This document shows positions 1 through 10,047 of a stretch of DNA of 64,000 bases, one piece after another. Below the pieces are notes generated by a model, which saw only the letters and a program-made list of their open reading frames with translations, ran no database searches and was not told where the DNA came from. The position numbers and the translations under genes were made by a program. Within the stretch, counting starts at the first letter, position 1; each line of letters opens with the position of its first letter. The stretch is from Nocardioides eburneiflavus (GTDB taxonomy: Bacteria; Actinomycetota; Actinomycetes; Propionibacteriales; Nocardioidaceae), in contig NZ_SRRO01000001.1 of NCBI RefSeq assembly GCF_004785795.1, forward strand, positions 2,976,001 through 3,040,000, read 5' to 3'.

Positions 1-160
1 CGGCGCAGGTCAGGCGGGTCGCGCAGCCCGGCGACATCCCGCCGACCTGCTCGGCCGTCGCGACGACGGGCGACCCGAGGGTGGCCTCCACCCAGCCGCG
101 GACCGCGCCGGGGATCGCGTCGTAGGCGAGGCGTACGCCGACCGCGCGGGGTGCCGTCAC
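1..160 (-). CDS. Aminoglycoside-phosphotransferase-fold kinase, N-terminal fragment
   Basis: Only the first ~53 codons are inside the window; the gene runs off the left edge. It starts at a GTG (158-160) that overlaps the TGA of the gene upstream of it on the same strand (157-159), a GTGA overlap typical of translational coupling. The visible residues read like the N terminus of APH-family kinases: an ordered start, then GSPVVATAEQVGGMSPG, which resembles the glycine-rich nucleotide-binding strand of this fold. The substrate cannot be told. Two adjacent coupled kinases of the same fold suggest a duplicated pair. The family assignment is inference from a short fragment. Confidence 0.6.
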   Translation of the reverse strand, partial: MTAPRAVGVRLAYDAIPGAVRGWVEATLGSPVVATAEQVGGMSPGCATRLTCA

Positions 161-1116
161 GACCAGCCCCGGCGCTCCGCCAGCCAGTCCCAGCACACCT
201 CGCCCTGCCATCGCTGGTGGTCGCGGATGTGGGGCGACGTCGGCGGCACCGGCAGCTCGCACTGGGTGAAGAAGTAGCCGACGTAGAGGGCGAGGTTGAT
301 GTCGTAGGCGTCGGGGTCGACGTCGCGGAGCAGTCGGCGCTCGGCGAGCACCGCGTCGACGTCCAGGCCCTCGCCGCGCGGACCGATGAGCGCGGCGAAG
401 GAGTCGAACCACGTCGCACCCCGCACCGGCCAGTTCCAGTCGCAGAGCAGGGCGCGGCCATCGGGGTCGAGCAGCACGTTGTCGGAGCGGACGTCGGTGT
501 GGACCAGGGTGTCCCCGTCCACCACCTCGGCGTAGCGCCGCGCCAGCGCCTCGGCCTCGGCGAGCTGGGCGGGGTCGAGGTCCGTACGCCGCTCGCGAAG
601 CGTGGGCCACCCCTCGAGGAGCGGGGCGAAGTCGGTGCCGGCGGTGTCGAGGTCGAGCCCCGCGGGCGGCGGCGTGAGCGCGTCGGCCACCTCTTCGAGG
701 GCGTCGAGGACCGCGTCGAGGTCCTCGCGCACCCACGGCCGGCGGGGTGCGTGGGCAGCGACGTACTCGATGCCGAGCACCACCCAGTCGTCGTCGAGGT
801 GCCACAGCAGCCGGGGCGCGGGGACCGACGCCGGGAGGGCGGCGAGCTTGCGCGCCTCCTCGCGGTAGGAGTCGGCGAACGTCCGCTGCGCCTTGACCGA
901 CGCGGCCTTCACGAAGTGCCGCGAGCCGTCCTCGCAGACCAGCACCGAGGCGAAGCCGGGCGTGAAACCGCCCGTCTGCGAGATGGCGGAGACGACGCGT
1001 GACCCGCACTTGCGCTCGATGTACGCCCGGAGGTTCGGCGGCAGGAAGGCCCACTCCAGCCGCCGGGCGGTCTTCCCGTGCGGGGCGGGGTAGGGCGCCA
1101 GGGGCGAGCGGGACAT
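157..1116 (-). CDS. Aminoglycoside phosphotransferase family protein
   Basis: A 319-residue protein-kinase-like small-molecule phosphotransferase. The catalytic loop HTDVRSDNVLL lies near residue 206 and the metal-binding CDWNWP about 20 residues later, the APH-fold signature; a glycine-rich region (QTGGFTPGF) lies near residue 47. I chose the ATG at 1114-1116 because the protein aligns from MSRSPLAP onward and upstream codons look non-coding. It is divergent from the gene at 1223 across ~106 bases and is coupled to the next kinase downstream by a 4-base overlap. The family includes antibiotic kinases but also many metabolic kinases in actinobacteria, so resistance should not be assumed. Confidence 0.85.
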   Translation of the reverse strand: MSRSPLAPYPAPHGKTARRLEWAFLPPNLRAYIERKCGSRVVSAISQTGGFTPGFASVLVCEDGSRHFVKAASVKAQRTFADSYREEARKLAALPASVPAPRLLWHLDDDWVVLGIEYVAAHAPRRPWVREDLDAVLDALEEVADALTPPPAGLDLDTAGTDFAPLLEGWPTLRERRTDLDPAQLAEAEALARRYAEVVDGDTLVHTDVRSDNVLLDPDGRALLCDWNWPVRGATWFDSFAALIGPRGEGLDVDAVLAERRLLRDVDPDAYDINLALYVGYFFTQCELPVPPTSPHIRDHQRWQGEVCWDWLAERRGWS

Positions 1117-1222
1117 GGCGGCATCCTTCCCCACGGACGTGCCGGGGCTCGACCCGATATCCGGTCTGCACCGGCCTTGACTCCTCACGGTGCGGGGAGA
1201 AACGTCGTGGCATGGGCACGCC

Positions 1223-2020
1223 ATGACCACCACCGCGACCCGCGCCGCCTCATTGCCGCAGACCTCGCCCGACACCGCTCGCGACGTCGCGACTGCTGAG
1301 TACGACGCCCTGCTCCTGGCCGTCGACGCCTTCGACGCTGCCGACTGGGCCCGTCCCACGGACTGCACCGAGTGGCGGGTGCGCGACATGGTGGCGCACC
1401 TGGCGGGCGCTGCGGAGGAGGCGTGCCGGCTGCCGGTGATGCTGCGGCACATGGGCGGGGCGGTCGTCGGTCTGGCGCGTGGTCGCGGCGAGGTGGTCGA
1501 CCTGCTGTGCGCGGCGCAGATCAGGGATCGGGCGCACATGTCGGACGTCGACCTCGCCGCCGACCTGCAGCGTTGGGCGGCGGGGGCACCGGGTGGGCGG
1601 CGTCGGCAGCCGCGGCTGATGCGGCGCACGGTCCTGCCGGCCTTCGCAGGGCTGGGGCGCGGTACCCGGCTGGCCCATCTCCTGGACGTGATCTACGTGC
1701 GTGACGTCTGGCTCCACCGAGTCGACCTGCACCGCGCCACCGGACGCGAGATGCCGCTCGCCACGGGCGAGGGCGAGGTCGTCGCCCAAGTGGTGCGTGA
1801 CCTCGACCTGGGCTGGTCAGGCCCGGCGCACGTCCTCGAGCTCACGGGGAGGGGCGGCGGCCGCTGGCAGGTCGGTGAGGGCACGCCCGTCTCGACGGTG
1901 ACCGAGGACGCCGTCGCCCTGATGCGCCTGCTGTCGGGCCGCTCGGACGAGTGCGGCCTCACCACCACGGGTGACGCGTCGGTGGCAGACAGGCTGCGGG
2001 CCTCGCGCGTTGTCTTCTGA
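1223..2020 (+). CDS. Maleylpyruvate isomerase family mycothiol-dependent-type enzyme
   Basis: A 265-residue protein with the N-terminal DinB-like four-helix domain of the mycothiol-dependent maleylpyruvate isomerase family: the ordered WRVRDMVAHLAG near residue 55 contains the conserved His, and HLLDVIYVRDVWLHRVDL near residue 155 carries the second metal-ligand segment (His/Asp). The C-terminal part ends in an SCP2-like short domain (VTEDAVALMRLLSGR). Members of this family use mycothiol, an actinobacterial thiol, but most paralogues have no known substrate. Start: the ATG at 1223; an earlier in-frame GTG at 1190 would add 11 residues without similarity. Stands alone, divergent from the kinase pair. 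Confidence 0.75.
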   Translation: MTTTATRAASLPQTSPDTARDVATAEYDALLLAVDAFDAADWARPTDCTEWRVRDMVAHLAGAAEEACRLPVMLRHMGGAVVGLARGRGEVVDLLCAAQIRDRAHMSDVDLAADLQRWAAGAPGGRRRQPRLMRRTVLPAFAGLGRGTRLAHLLDVIYVRDVWLHRVDLHRATGREMPLATGEGEVVAQVVRDLDLGWSGPAHVLELTGRGGGRWQVGEGTPVSTVTEDAVALMRLLSGRSDECGLTTTGDASVADRLRASRVVF

Positions 2021-2079
2021 CCGGGGGGTTGCCCCGGTCACCGGGATGAGTGACGTCCACGTCCCGGTAGCGCGATGGT

Positions 2080-2595
2080 GTGCGCATCGTGTTCCTGGGC
2101 GACAGCCATCTGGCGAGGGTCCGGAGGGACGTCTCCATCGTCGGCCCGGATGTCTGCAACGCGGCCGAGGGTGGCGCCTGTGCACTTGACCTCGTCCCGC
2201 AGGCGGCGACGGCGGGCGTTGAGGAGGACGACCTGGTCGTCTTCTCGGTCGGCACCAACGACGCCGCACCGAGCAAGCAGGTGCCGGTGACCGCGTACGC
2301 GCAGGCTGTGCGCCGTTGCATGTGTGCTGTGCCTGCTCGCCGATGGATCTACCTCGCTCCGCCAGGGGTCGACGAGTCTCGACTGACGGGCTCGCATCGG
2401 ACCACCAACGCGGTCCTCGACGAGTACCGGGACGTCTCCGTCTGCGACGATGCGGGCGCCCGCGTCGTACGCACCGAGCGCGTCATCGGGTCACTCGGAG
2501 CCGGTGCCTTCGTCAGCGATGGCCTTCACCTGAGCGGGAGGGCCTACAAGGTGGTCCTGGCTGCGATCGCTGAAGCTGCGCAGGCAACCGCATGA
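2080..2595 (+). CDS. Small SGNH/GDSL-type hydrolase
   Basis: A 171-residue single-domain protein. The GDSH block at residues 7-10 supplies the nucleophilic Ser, GTND near residue 59 supplies the oxyanion Asn, and DGLHLS near residue 148 supplies the catalytic Asp and His, so all four SGNH blocks are present. Starts at GTG 2080 (reading RIVFLGDSH). There is no signal peptide, so it is probably cytoplasmic. Substrate unknown (esterase, lipase or carbohydrate deacetylase are all possible). Shorter than most family members (~200 residues). The codon use is less GC3-biased than neighbouring genes, and HGT is possible but not shown. Confidence 0.7.
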   Translation: MRIVFLGDSHLARVRRDVSIVGPDVCNAAEGGACALDLVPQAATAGVEEDDLVVFSVGTNDAAPSKQVPVTAYAQAVRRCMCAVPARRWIYLAPPGVDESRLTGSHRTTNAVLDEYRDVSVCDDAGARVVRTERVIGSLGAGAFVSDGLHLSGRAYKVVLAAIAEAAQATA

Positions 2596-2841
2596 GGCGT
2601 GTCACGATCCGTCATGCGATGGCTCAACGGCCAGTTGCCGCAGTCGTACGTGAAGGTTCAGTGCTCCTGGCGAGGTGCCTCACCCGACGGACCGACAGGA
2701 ATGCCTCGAGGAGCTCGCGCTGCGCTGTCGGCTCGGCAGATCGGTGAACGCTTCAGATCGATGAGGCTGCCGTCGGTGTGCCCGACGCCGGCGCGTGCCT
2801 CGAGCCCCCTGCTCGTGCTGCGCAGGGGGTGTGGGGCGGGG

Positions 2842-4281
2842 TCATCGTCGGCGGGGTCGTGGGATGCCGGGCGGGGCTGCCACATCCGGTGGATGCGGTG
2901 GGTCGAGGTCGGTGGTGCCGGTGTGGTCGCGGCGGTAGCGGTGGCCATGGGGGGAGGTCCACTCGAACACTCCGGGCGCGACCATGGCGTAGCGCCAGGG
3001 CGAGTGGGTCTTGAATCGGTGGTGGAACCGGCACAGGCAGGCGAGGTTGCTCGTGGTGGCGGGACCGGGTTGCGGGCGGCCCTCGGCATGGGCGTCGTCG
3101 TCCCACGGGACGATGTGGTCGACGTCGCAGCGCCGGGCGGGGCGCGAGCAGAACGGGAAGACACACATGCGATCCCGCAGCTGGACCTGTTCGCGGATGT
3201 CGGCGGGGACCTTGTAGCCCTGCGCGGTGAGCTCGCTGTTGAGGTCGATGACGGGCGTGATGGTGACCTCGGTGCGGGAGTCGGCGCACCACGACCGGAT
3301 CTGGTCGAGCAGGACCAAACGCCGGCCGTTCTCCATCCGCCCGGTGGGACCGAAGACGGTGGTGTCGCCGGAGAAGGATGCGTCGAAGTGGGCGTGGATC
3401 ACGACCTGCCGGGCGGCGGGCAGGTCCCCGGCCTCGTTAGCGTCGGCGGTGGCGGCTTCGGCGGTGAGGCCGGCGATGTCCAGTGCGGTCTGCGTCCTGG
3501 CGAGGTCCCCGAGGGCCTTGGCCCGTCGCACGTCCAGGGACTCGGTGGAGCCGAGCGCGGCCCGGGCGGCAGCACGGTGGGCGACGGCACGGTCGAAGTC
3601 GAGGGCGTCGGCGATGTCGACCTCCGCCTCGATCCGCATGGTGCCGGCGTAGTGCACGTCGTCGGTGTCCACGGTGACGTGGCGCGGGTCGACGTGCAGG
3701 TAGCCGTCCTCCGGATCCGCGGCCGGGTCGGCGGTCGCGAGGTCGTAGCGCCTGATCGTCTCCGCGACGAGCCGGTCCAGCTGCGCGGACCCGACACGTC
3801 CGGCGACGGCCGCGACCTGCGCGTCGACGAACCCGGCCGCCTCGACCGTCAGGGGAGGGGTGGAGTGGATGGTGGTGTCCGCGACCACCCGGGCCCGCCA
3901 CGCCGGCACCGCACCGGCCTGGACCTGAGCCCACAACCGCGGCAGGCGGTGACGCAGCTCGAGGGCCTGACCGATGAGCTTCTTCGCCGCCGTCGACGTG
4001 ATCCCGAGGACGGTGCCGAGCTCGGCGCAACAGAACTCCGCCACCAGCGGAGCACCCTCACCCGCGATGGGCTCCTCGTGCTGCGACCCCGGCACGGTGA
4101 ACGACGCCGCGGAGTGGATCGACTCCGGCGGGTGCAGGTCGGCCCAGCGGGCCGCGACATCGAGGAGGTCTGCTGCGGCCCGGTCCTCGGCGGACTTCCG
4201 GCTTCGAGCGAGCGCGAGCAGCTCGGCAGCAGAGAGGTCCTCGACCTCACCTGCTCCCGGCACGAACAGCACTTCGCTCAT
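2842..4281 (-). CDS. DUF222 / 13E12-repeat family HNH endonuclease-like protein
   Basis: A 479-residue protein. The N-terminal two thirds is the helical DUF222 domain typical of the multi-copy 13E12 family of actinobacteria (LLALARSRKSAEDRAAADLL, residues ~24-43). The C terminus has an HNH motif: DVDHIVPW ... TSNLACLCRFHHR near residues 405-440, with Cys pairs (CVFPFC, CLC) that may bind zinc. The start is the ATG at 4279-4281; the open frame continues far upstream only because the region is GC-rich. These genes occur in many copies in Nocardioides and Mycobacterium genomes and may be selfish nucleases, but their target is unknown. Divergent from the GNAT gene. Confidence 0.85.
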   Translation of the reverse strand: MSEVLFVPGAGEVEDLSAAELLALARSRKSAEDRAAADLLDVAARWADLHPPESIHSAASFTVPGSQHEEPIAGEGAPLVAEFCCAELGTVLGITSTAAKKLIGQALELRHRLPRLWAQVQAGAVPAWRARVVADTTIHSTPPLTVEAAGFVDAQVAAVAGRVGSAQLDRLVAETIRRYDLATADPAADPEDGYLHVDPRHVTVDTDDVHYAGTMRIEAEVDIADALDFDRAVAHRAAARAALGSTESLDVRRAKALGDLARTQTALDIAGLTAEAATADANEAGDLPAARQVVIHAHFDASFSGDTTVFGPTGRMENGRRLVLLDQIRSWCADSRTEVTITPVIDLNSELTAQGYKVPADIREQVQLRDRMCVFPFCSRPARRCDVDHIVPWDDDAHAEGRPQPGPATTSNLACLCRFHHRFKTHSPWRYAMVAPGVFEWTSPHGHRYRRDHTGTTDLDPPHPPDVAAPPGIPRPRRR

Positions 4282-4351
4282 GTAGTCGATCGTAGACGTC
4301 GGGTACGACAGTGGCCCTCGCTGTGGACGGTTGCTGGCCCGCCATTCCGGA

Positions 4352-4383
4352 CCGGGTTTCGAGCTTCGCGGAGCTCGGCCCGG
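4352..4383. repeat. GGTTTCGAG-type palindromic intergenic repeat
   Basis: In the 174-base divergent gap between the HNH gene and the GNAT gene. A nested inverted repeat, CCGGG ... CGAGCT-N6-AGCTCG ... CCCGG, begins with GGGTTTCGAG. The same GGTTTCGAG core recurs at 14354 and 21383, also at gene ends or in gaps, so it is probably a dispersed REP-like element. It could alternatively act as a terminator or cruciform here. Confidence 0.5.
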
Positions 4384-4455
4384 TTTAGACCGTCCAGCGC
4401 CGTCGCTGCCCAAACCCGCGTGCGGGCCGTCGGCGCTGCACGGCACGATGGCGCC

Positions 4456-4983
4456 ATGCCCGAGCTCGTCCTGCCAACCACGTCCGTCCACGAGTCCTTC
4501 CTGGAGGCGATGGATGAGTTCATCGCGGAGGGGGCCGAGAACAGCCAGACCGCCGCGTGGATCGAGCACAACGCCCCCGGGTGGCGGGAGCCCGAGGCGT
4601 TCGCGAGGTTCGTCGACGCGGTGAGGGCCGACGCGCTCGAGGAGACGCCGCGGCCCGCGCACCACGTCCCGTGCACGACCCTGTGGTGGGTCGACGGCGA
4701 GACGTACCTCGGCCGGCTCGCGATCCGTCACGTGCTCAACGACTTCCTCCTCGACGTGGGCGGCCACATCGGCTACGACGTACGGCCCACGCGGCGGCGC
4801 GAGGGCCACGCCACGGCGATGCTCCGGCACGCGCTGCCGTGGGCGGGCGACCTCGGCGTCGACCCCGCCCTCGTGACCTGCGACGACGACAACGTCGGGT
4901 CGGTGCGGGTGATCGAGGCCGCAGGCGGGGTGCTGGAGGACGTACGCGGGGACAAGCGGCGCTACTGGGTGCCGACGTCCTGA
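4456..4983 (+). CDS. GNAT family N-acetyltransferase
   Basis: A 175-residue acyl-CoA-dependent N-acetyltransferase. The acetyl-CoA pyrophosphate-binding loop is RRREGHATAM near residue 115 (R/Q-x-x-G-x-A pattern), preceded by the strand GYDVRPT and followed by TCDDDNVGSVRVIEAAG, the conserved Asn-x-x-Ser region of motif B. The start is the ATG at 4456, chosen because the GNAT fold begins there; the frame is open for 1.8 kb upstream without similarity. The 3' end overlaps the convergent EamA gene by 22 bases. Substrate unknown; it resembles YjcF/ElaA-like predicted acetyltransferases of actinobacteria. Confidence 0.8.
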   Translation: MPELVLPTTSVHESFLEAMDEFIAEGAENSQTAAWIEHNAPGWREPEAFARFVDAVRADALEETPRPAHHVPCTTLWWVDGETYLGRLAIRHVLNDFLLDVGGHIGYDVRPTRRREGHATAMLRHALPWAGDLGVDPALVTCDDDNVGSVRVIEAAGGVLEDVRGDKRRYWVPTS

Positions 4984-5891
4984 CGGACGGGCGGCACCGG
5001 CGCCGGCACTGCCCGGCTGCGAGTCGCGGCCGCGACGCCGACCACCGCGACCACCAGCCCCACCAGCTGGAGGACCGACAGCGTCTCGTCGAGCACCACC
5101 CACGCGAGGACCGCCGTCACCGGCGGGCTCAGGAAGAACAGGCTGGCCGCCGCACCCGAGCCACCGCGCAGGACCAGCAGCGAGAGCAGCACGAGCCCGA
5201 CGATCGAGTTCACGATCGCCAGGAACAGCACCGCGACCAGCGCCTGGCGGCCGTCCGTGACCGGCCAGGCACCCTCGGTGGTCCACCCCAGGACCAGCAG
5301 CGGGGGAGCGGAGACGGCGAACTGGACGGCGGCCGACCAGAGCAGGTCGGGCTGCGCGCCGATCCACCGTTGCCCGAGCGTGCCCAGGCTGAGGGTGAGC
5401 ATGCTGAGGCAGCCGATGAGGACGGCGACCGGACCTCCGGCGCCACCGAGGTCTCCTCCGAGCACCAGCAGCACGCCGACGACGCCGACCACGAAGCCGA
5501 CGACCTGGAGCGTCGAGACGCGCTCGCCGAGGATCGCAGCGGCCAGCAGCGCGGTCAGCACCGGGCTCAGCGCGTGGAACAGGGAGGCCAGCGTCGCGCC
5601 GAGCCCGAGGTCGAAGGCGACGTACATCAGGCCGAACTGGAGCGCGTTCATCACCAGGCCGACCACGGCCACGCGGCCCAGCGTGGCGCGGTCCATCCGG
5701 GTCGGCCGCCGCAGGGCGAGCGCCAGCCCGGCCGCCAGCACGGCGGCCAGCACGAAGCGCCAGCCGAGCACGGTGAAGGGTGCGGCAGCGTCGACGGCGG
5801 CCGGACCGGAGATGTAGCCCGAGGACCACACGAGGACGAAGGCTGCCGCCGGCACGATCGGCAGATGAGCTGCGTGCGGGGCCCGAGTCAC
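4962..5891 (-). CDS. EamA/DMT-family transporter
   Basis: A 309-residue integral membrane protein with about ten hydrophobic segments arranged as two EamA repeats (residues ~10-140 and ~155-290), the layout of drug/metabolite exporters such as RhaT and YdcZ relatives. Family marks include [12 protein letters not shown] in helix 1 and the [15 protein letters not shown] and [15 protein letters not shown] stretches that begin the last helices of each repeat. Located in the plasma membrane; probable export of small metabolites or amino acids, substrate not predictable. It overlaps the GNAT gene tail-to-tail and is divergent from lepA. Confidence 0.88.
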   Translation of the reverse strand: MTRAPHAAHLPIVPAAAFVLVWSSGYISGPAAVDAAAPFTVLGWRFVLAAVLAAGLALALRRPTRMDRATLGRVAVVGLVMNALQFGLMYVAFDLGLGATLASLFHALSPVLTALLAAAILGERVSTLQVVGFVVGVVGVLLVLGGDLGGAGGPVAVLIGCLSMLTLSLGTLGQRWIGAQPDLLWSAAVQFAVSAPPLLVLGWTTEGAWPVTDGRQALVAVLFLAIVNSIVGLVLLSLLVLRGGSGAAASLFFLSPPVTAVLAWVVLDETLSVLQLVGLVVAVVGVAAATRSRAVPAPVPPVRQDVGTQ

Positions 5892-5983
5892 CAGCCCACG
5901 CTAACGACCGTCGTCGGTTCGGCCCCCCGCGACCTGCGTGGAAGAATGACCCGACCCCGCCGTCGTACTCCCGAAAGCAGTCC

Positions 5984-7854
<1,871 letters not shown>

Positions 7855-7858
<4 letters not shown>

Positions 7859-8346
7859 CCGTCGTCCGCGCCGGCGACGTCGCGCCGCAGCCCTGGCCCA
7901 ACGGCGGTGGCACGACGCGCGAGCTGCTCCGCGCAGCCGACCGATCGTGGCGGATCAGCCTGGCCGACATCGTCTCCGACGGTCCGTTCTCGGTGTTCGC
8001 CGGCCAGCACCGGCTGCTCACCGTGGTCGACGGCCCGGTGCTCTCGCTCGACGTCGACGGCGAGACGCACGTCGTGGAGCCGCAGCGGCCGTTCGCCTTC
8101 CCCGGTGACGCCGAGGTCGTCGCCTCGGTGCCCGAGGGTCCGGTGCGCGCGCTCAACGTGATCGCCGACCCCGCCGTCACGGTCCACGTCACGGTTCTGG
8201 AGCTCGGCCGTTCGTCCACCCTGCCGCTCGCGGAGGACCAGGCGGCGTACGTCGTGAAGGGCGCGGACCAGGGCAGCCTGGTCGCCGGACCCGGCGAGGT
8301 CGCGGGCCGGTGCACGGTCGCGGTCGTCACCCTCGAACGGAGCTGA
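7855..8346 (+). CDS. hutD: HutD/Ves-family cupin protein
   Basis: A 163-residue bicupin-type protein of the HutD (DUF886) family. Motifs: [14 protein letters not shown] at residues ~11-24, the usual family opening W-x-N-G-G-G-x-T-x-E, then WRISLADI and [16 protein letters not shown]. HutD is associated with histidine utilisation in proteobacteria but its biochemical role is not settled, and no hut genes are nearby. Starts at GTG 7855 inside the lepA stop (GTGA overlap), so it is probably co-transcribed and coupled with lepA. Confidence 0.85.
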
Positions 8347-8465
8347 CCCGGGCCGACCAGGGTGGTGCACGAGGTGACCCCGGACGTCGACCACTACCTC
8401 CTGACCGAGGACCCGGGTGCGTGCCCGCACCACGATGGCGACGGTGGCCGAGGAGATCCGCGCGG

Positions 8466-9557
8466 CTACACCTGTTCGCGGGTGAGCGAGACCTCGCTGA
8501 CGGTGACGTCGAGGGCCGCCTCCAGCGCGGCGACCGGCGCGTCGAGCTCGCTCCGGCGCGGCCGTCGGGTCCGGGCGAACCAGGTCACCTCGACCGGACG
8601 CCGCCTCGCGGTCCCGGCGGCCCGCCAGAACCCGGTGATCCGGCCGTCGACGAGCAGCGGCGGCAGCAGCATCCCGTTGGACTCGTTCCACAGCCGTCGG
8701 TGGTGCTCCGGCGTCACGAACCGGTCGCGGACCCTGGAGTCGTAGCCGCACAGCAGGGCGTCGAACTCCGGGAGCAGGCGTACGCCCGGCAGGTCCCGCG
8801 GCGGCGGTGCGTCGGCCAGGTCGAGGTACGCCCGGCCGTCGGGGCCCTCGTCCTCCACCACGTCGAGGCCGGCCAGCCCCTCCTCGACGGCCGTCAGCGG
8901 CATGCCCGACCACCATGCGACGTCCTGGCGCGAGGAGGGTCCGTGGGCGGCGAGGTGCAGGCTCACGACGTCGGCGAGCGTCGCCGGCCCCGTCCGCTCG
9001 AAGGTCGCGTAGACCGGCCTGCCCTGTCCCTCCCACCTCTCGCCCGACGCGGGCCGACGGACGAGCGCGCCGTGGGCGAAGCCGAGGTAGCGCCCCGGCC
9101 CGGCGGCGGCCGCGGCCAGCGAGCCGGGCGCGTGCCGGCCCAGCCAGTCGTCGACGTGGGCGCGCAGCTCGTCGGGCGTGCGCCACTCACGCGCGAAGTC
9201 CTCGATGGAGGACCAGAGCGTCGCGAGCTGCTCCTCGGTGATCCCCAGCATCCGCGCCCACCGCGGGTGCTGCCCGACCCGGGTGGCCTCGGCCAGCACC
9301 GTGTAGGCCCTCGGGCTCGCGGTGTGCACCGTCCCGCGGATGGTGCTGCCGCGCACGATCGCTCCGGCGGCGTACGCCTCGCTGATCTCCGCGTGGGTCG
9401 TGCCGGGGAAGCGCGCCCCGAGGCCGATGAACGCCGACCGGGCGGTCTGGGTCTGCATGTCGCCGATCGCGTCCACCCGCGCAGCCACCGTGCCCGGGTC
9501 CTCGGGGAACTGCCGGGCGAGCGACGCGGCTGCCAGGTCGTCCCAGCCGAGCGCCAC
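8466..9557 (-). CDS. Winged-helix DNA-binding domain protein (AlkZ/YcaQ-like)
   Basis: A 363-residue protein of the HTH_42 family to which the DNA glycosylases AlkZ (Streptomyces) and YcaQ (E. coli) belong. The QTQ-like family motif appears as DMQTQTARSAF near residue 30, and the C-terminal half has the characteristic LLPEFDALLCGYDSR segment (residues ~265-280). AlkZ unhooks interstrand crosslinks and protects azinomycin producers, but most paralogues are uncharacterised; the QxQ motif here fits but does not prove glycosylase activity. I take GTG 9557 as start, three bases after the stop of the upstream XdhC-like gene (same strand), suggesting a two-gene operon. Confidence 0.75.
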   Translation of the reverse strand: MALGWDDLAAASLARQFPEDPGTVAARVDAIGDMQTQTARSAFIGLGARFPGTTHAEISEAYAAGAIVRGSTIRGTVHTASPRAYTVLAEATRVGQHPRWARMLGITEEQLATLWSSIEDFAREWRTPDELRAHVDDWLGRHAPGSLAAAAAGPGRYLGFAHGALVRRPASGERWEGQGRPVYATFERTGPATLADVVSLHLAAHGPSSRQDVAWWSGMPLTAVEEGLAGLDVVEDEGPDGRAYLDLADAPPPRDLPGVRLLPEFDALLCGYDSRVRDRFVTPEHHRRLWNESNGMLLPPLLVDGRITGFWRAAGTARRRPVEVTWFARTRRPRRSELDAPVAALEAALDVTVSEVSLTREQV

Positions 9558-9559
9558 GA

Positions 9560-10024
9560 TCAGCCGCGCATCGGGCCGCCGGTGCGGCCGTAGGACTCGG
9601 CGACGATCTCCGCCACCACGGACAGGGCGATCTCGCCCGGAGCCTTGCCGCCGAGGTCGTGGCCGGCCGGCACGTGCAGGGTGGTCACGTCCACGCCTTC
9701 CGCGACGAGGTCGTCGAGCAGCCCCGCGGCTCGCCCTCGGCTTGCCATCATCGCGACGTACGCCGCGTCCGAGGCGAGTGCCGCCCGGAGCACACCGGGG
9801 GCGTCCGGGGCGTCGTGGTCGCACAGCACCACCGCGTCACCGCGTCGCGGGTCCAGGCCCGGACCGCCATCGTCAGCGGCCTCGACCACGACGGTGCGCC
9901 CGACGGTGGAGGCGATCACGGCGATGCTGCGCGCGATGGGGTTGTCGCTGAGGACCAGGATCCGTCCCTGCTCGACGGGCTCGTCGGACCACGGCTGCTG
10001 ACGCTCGCCGGTGCGCGTGCTCAT
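9560..10024 (-). CDS. XdhC/CoxI-type Rossmann-domain protein (stand-alone)
   Basis: A 154-residue protein corresponding to the C-terminal Rossmann domain of XdhC/CoxI molybdenum-cofactor insertion factors: ILVLSDNPIARSIAVIA (residues ~22-38) as the dinucleotide-binding strand, AYVAMMASRGRAAGLL as the family middle motif, and PAGHDLGGKAPGEIALSVV near the end matching the PIGLDIGAKTPEEIA-type signature. The usual N-terminal XdhC domain is absent, and no xanthine or CO dehydrogenase genes are nearby, so its role in molybdoenzyme maturation is only inferred. Followed three bases later by the AlkZ-like gene. Confidence 0.75.
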   Translation of the reverse strand: MSTRTGERQQPWSDEPVEQGRILVLSDNPIARSIAVIASTVGRTVVVEAADDGGPGLDPRRGDAVVLCDHDAPDAPGVLRAALASDAAYVAMMASRGRAAGLLDDLVAEGVDVTTLHVPAGHDLGGKAPGEIALSVVAEIVAESYGRTGGPMRG

Positions 10025-10047
10025 GGCCGCCAGCCTAGGCTCGCCGC

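Noticed and set aside
5780..5983. N-terminal extension of lepA
   Set aside because: Open frame only because of base composition; LepA similarity begins at GTG 5984.
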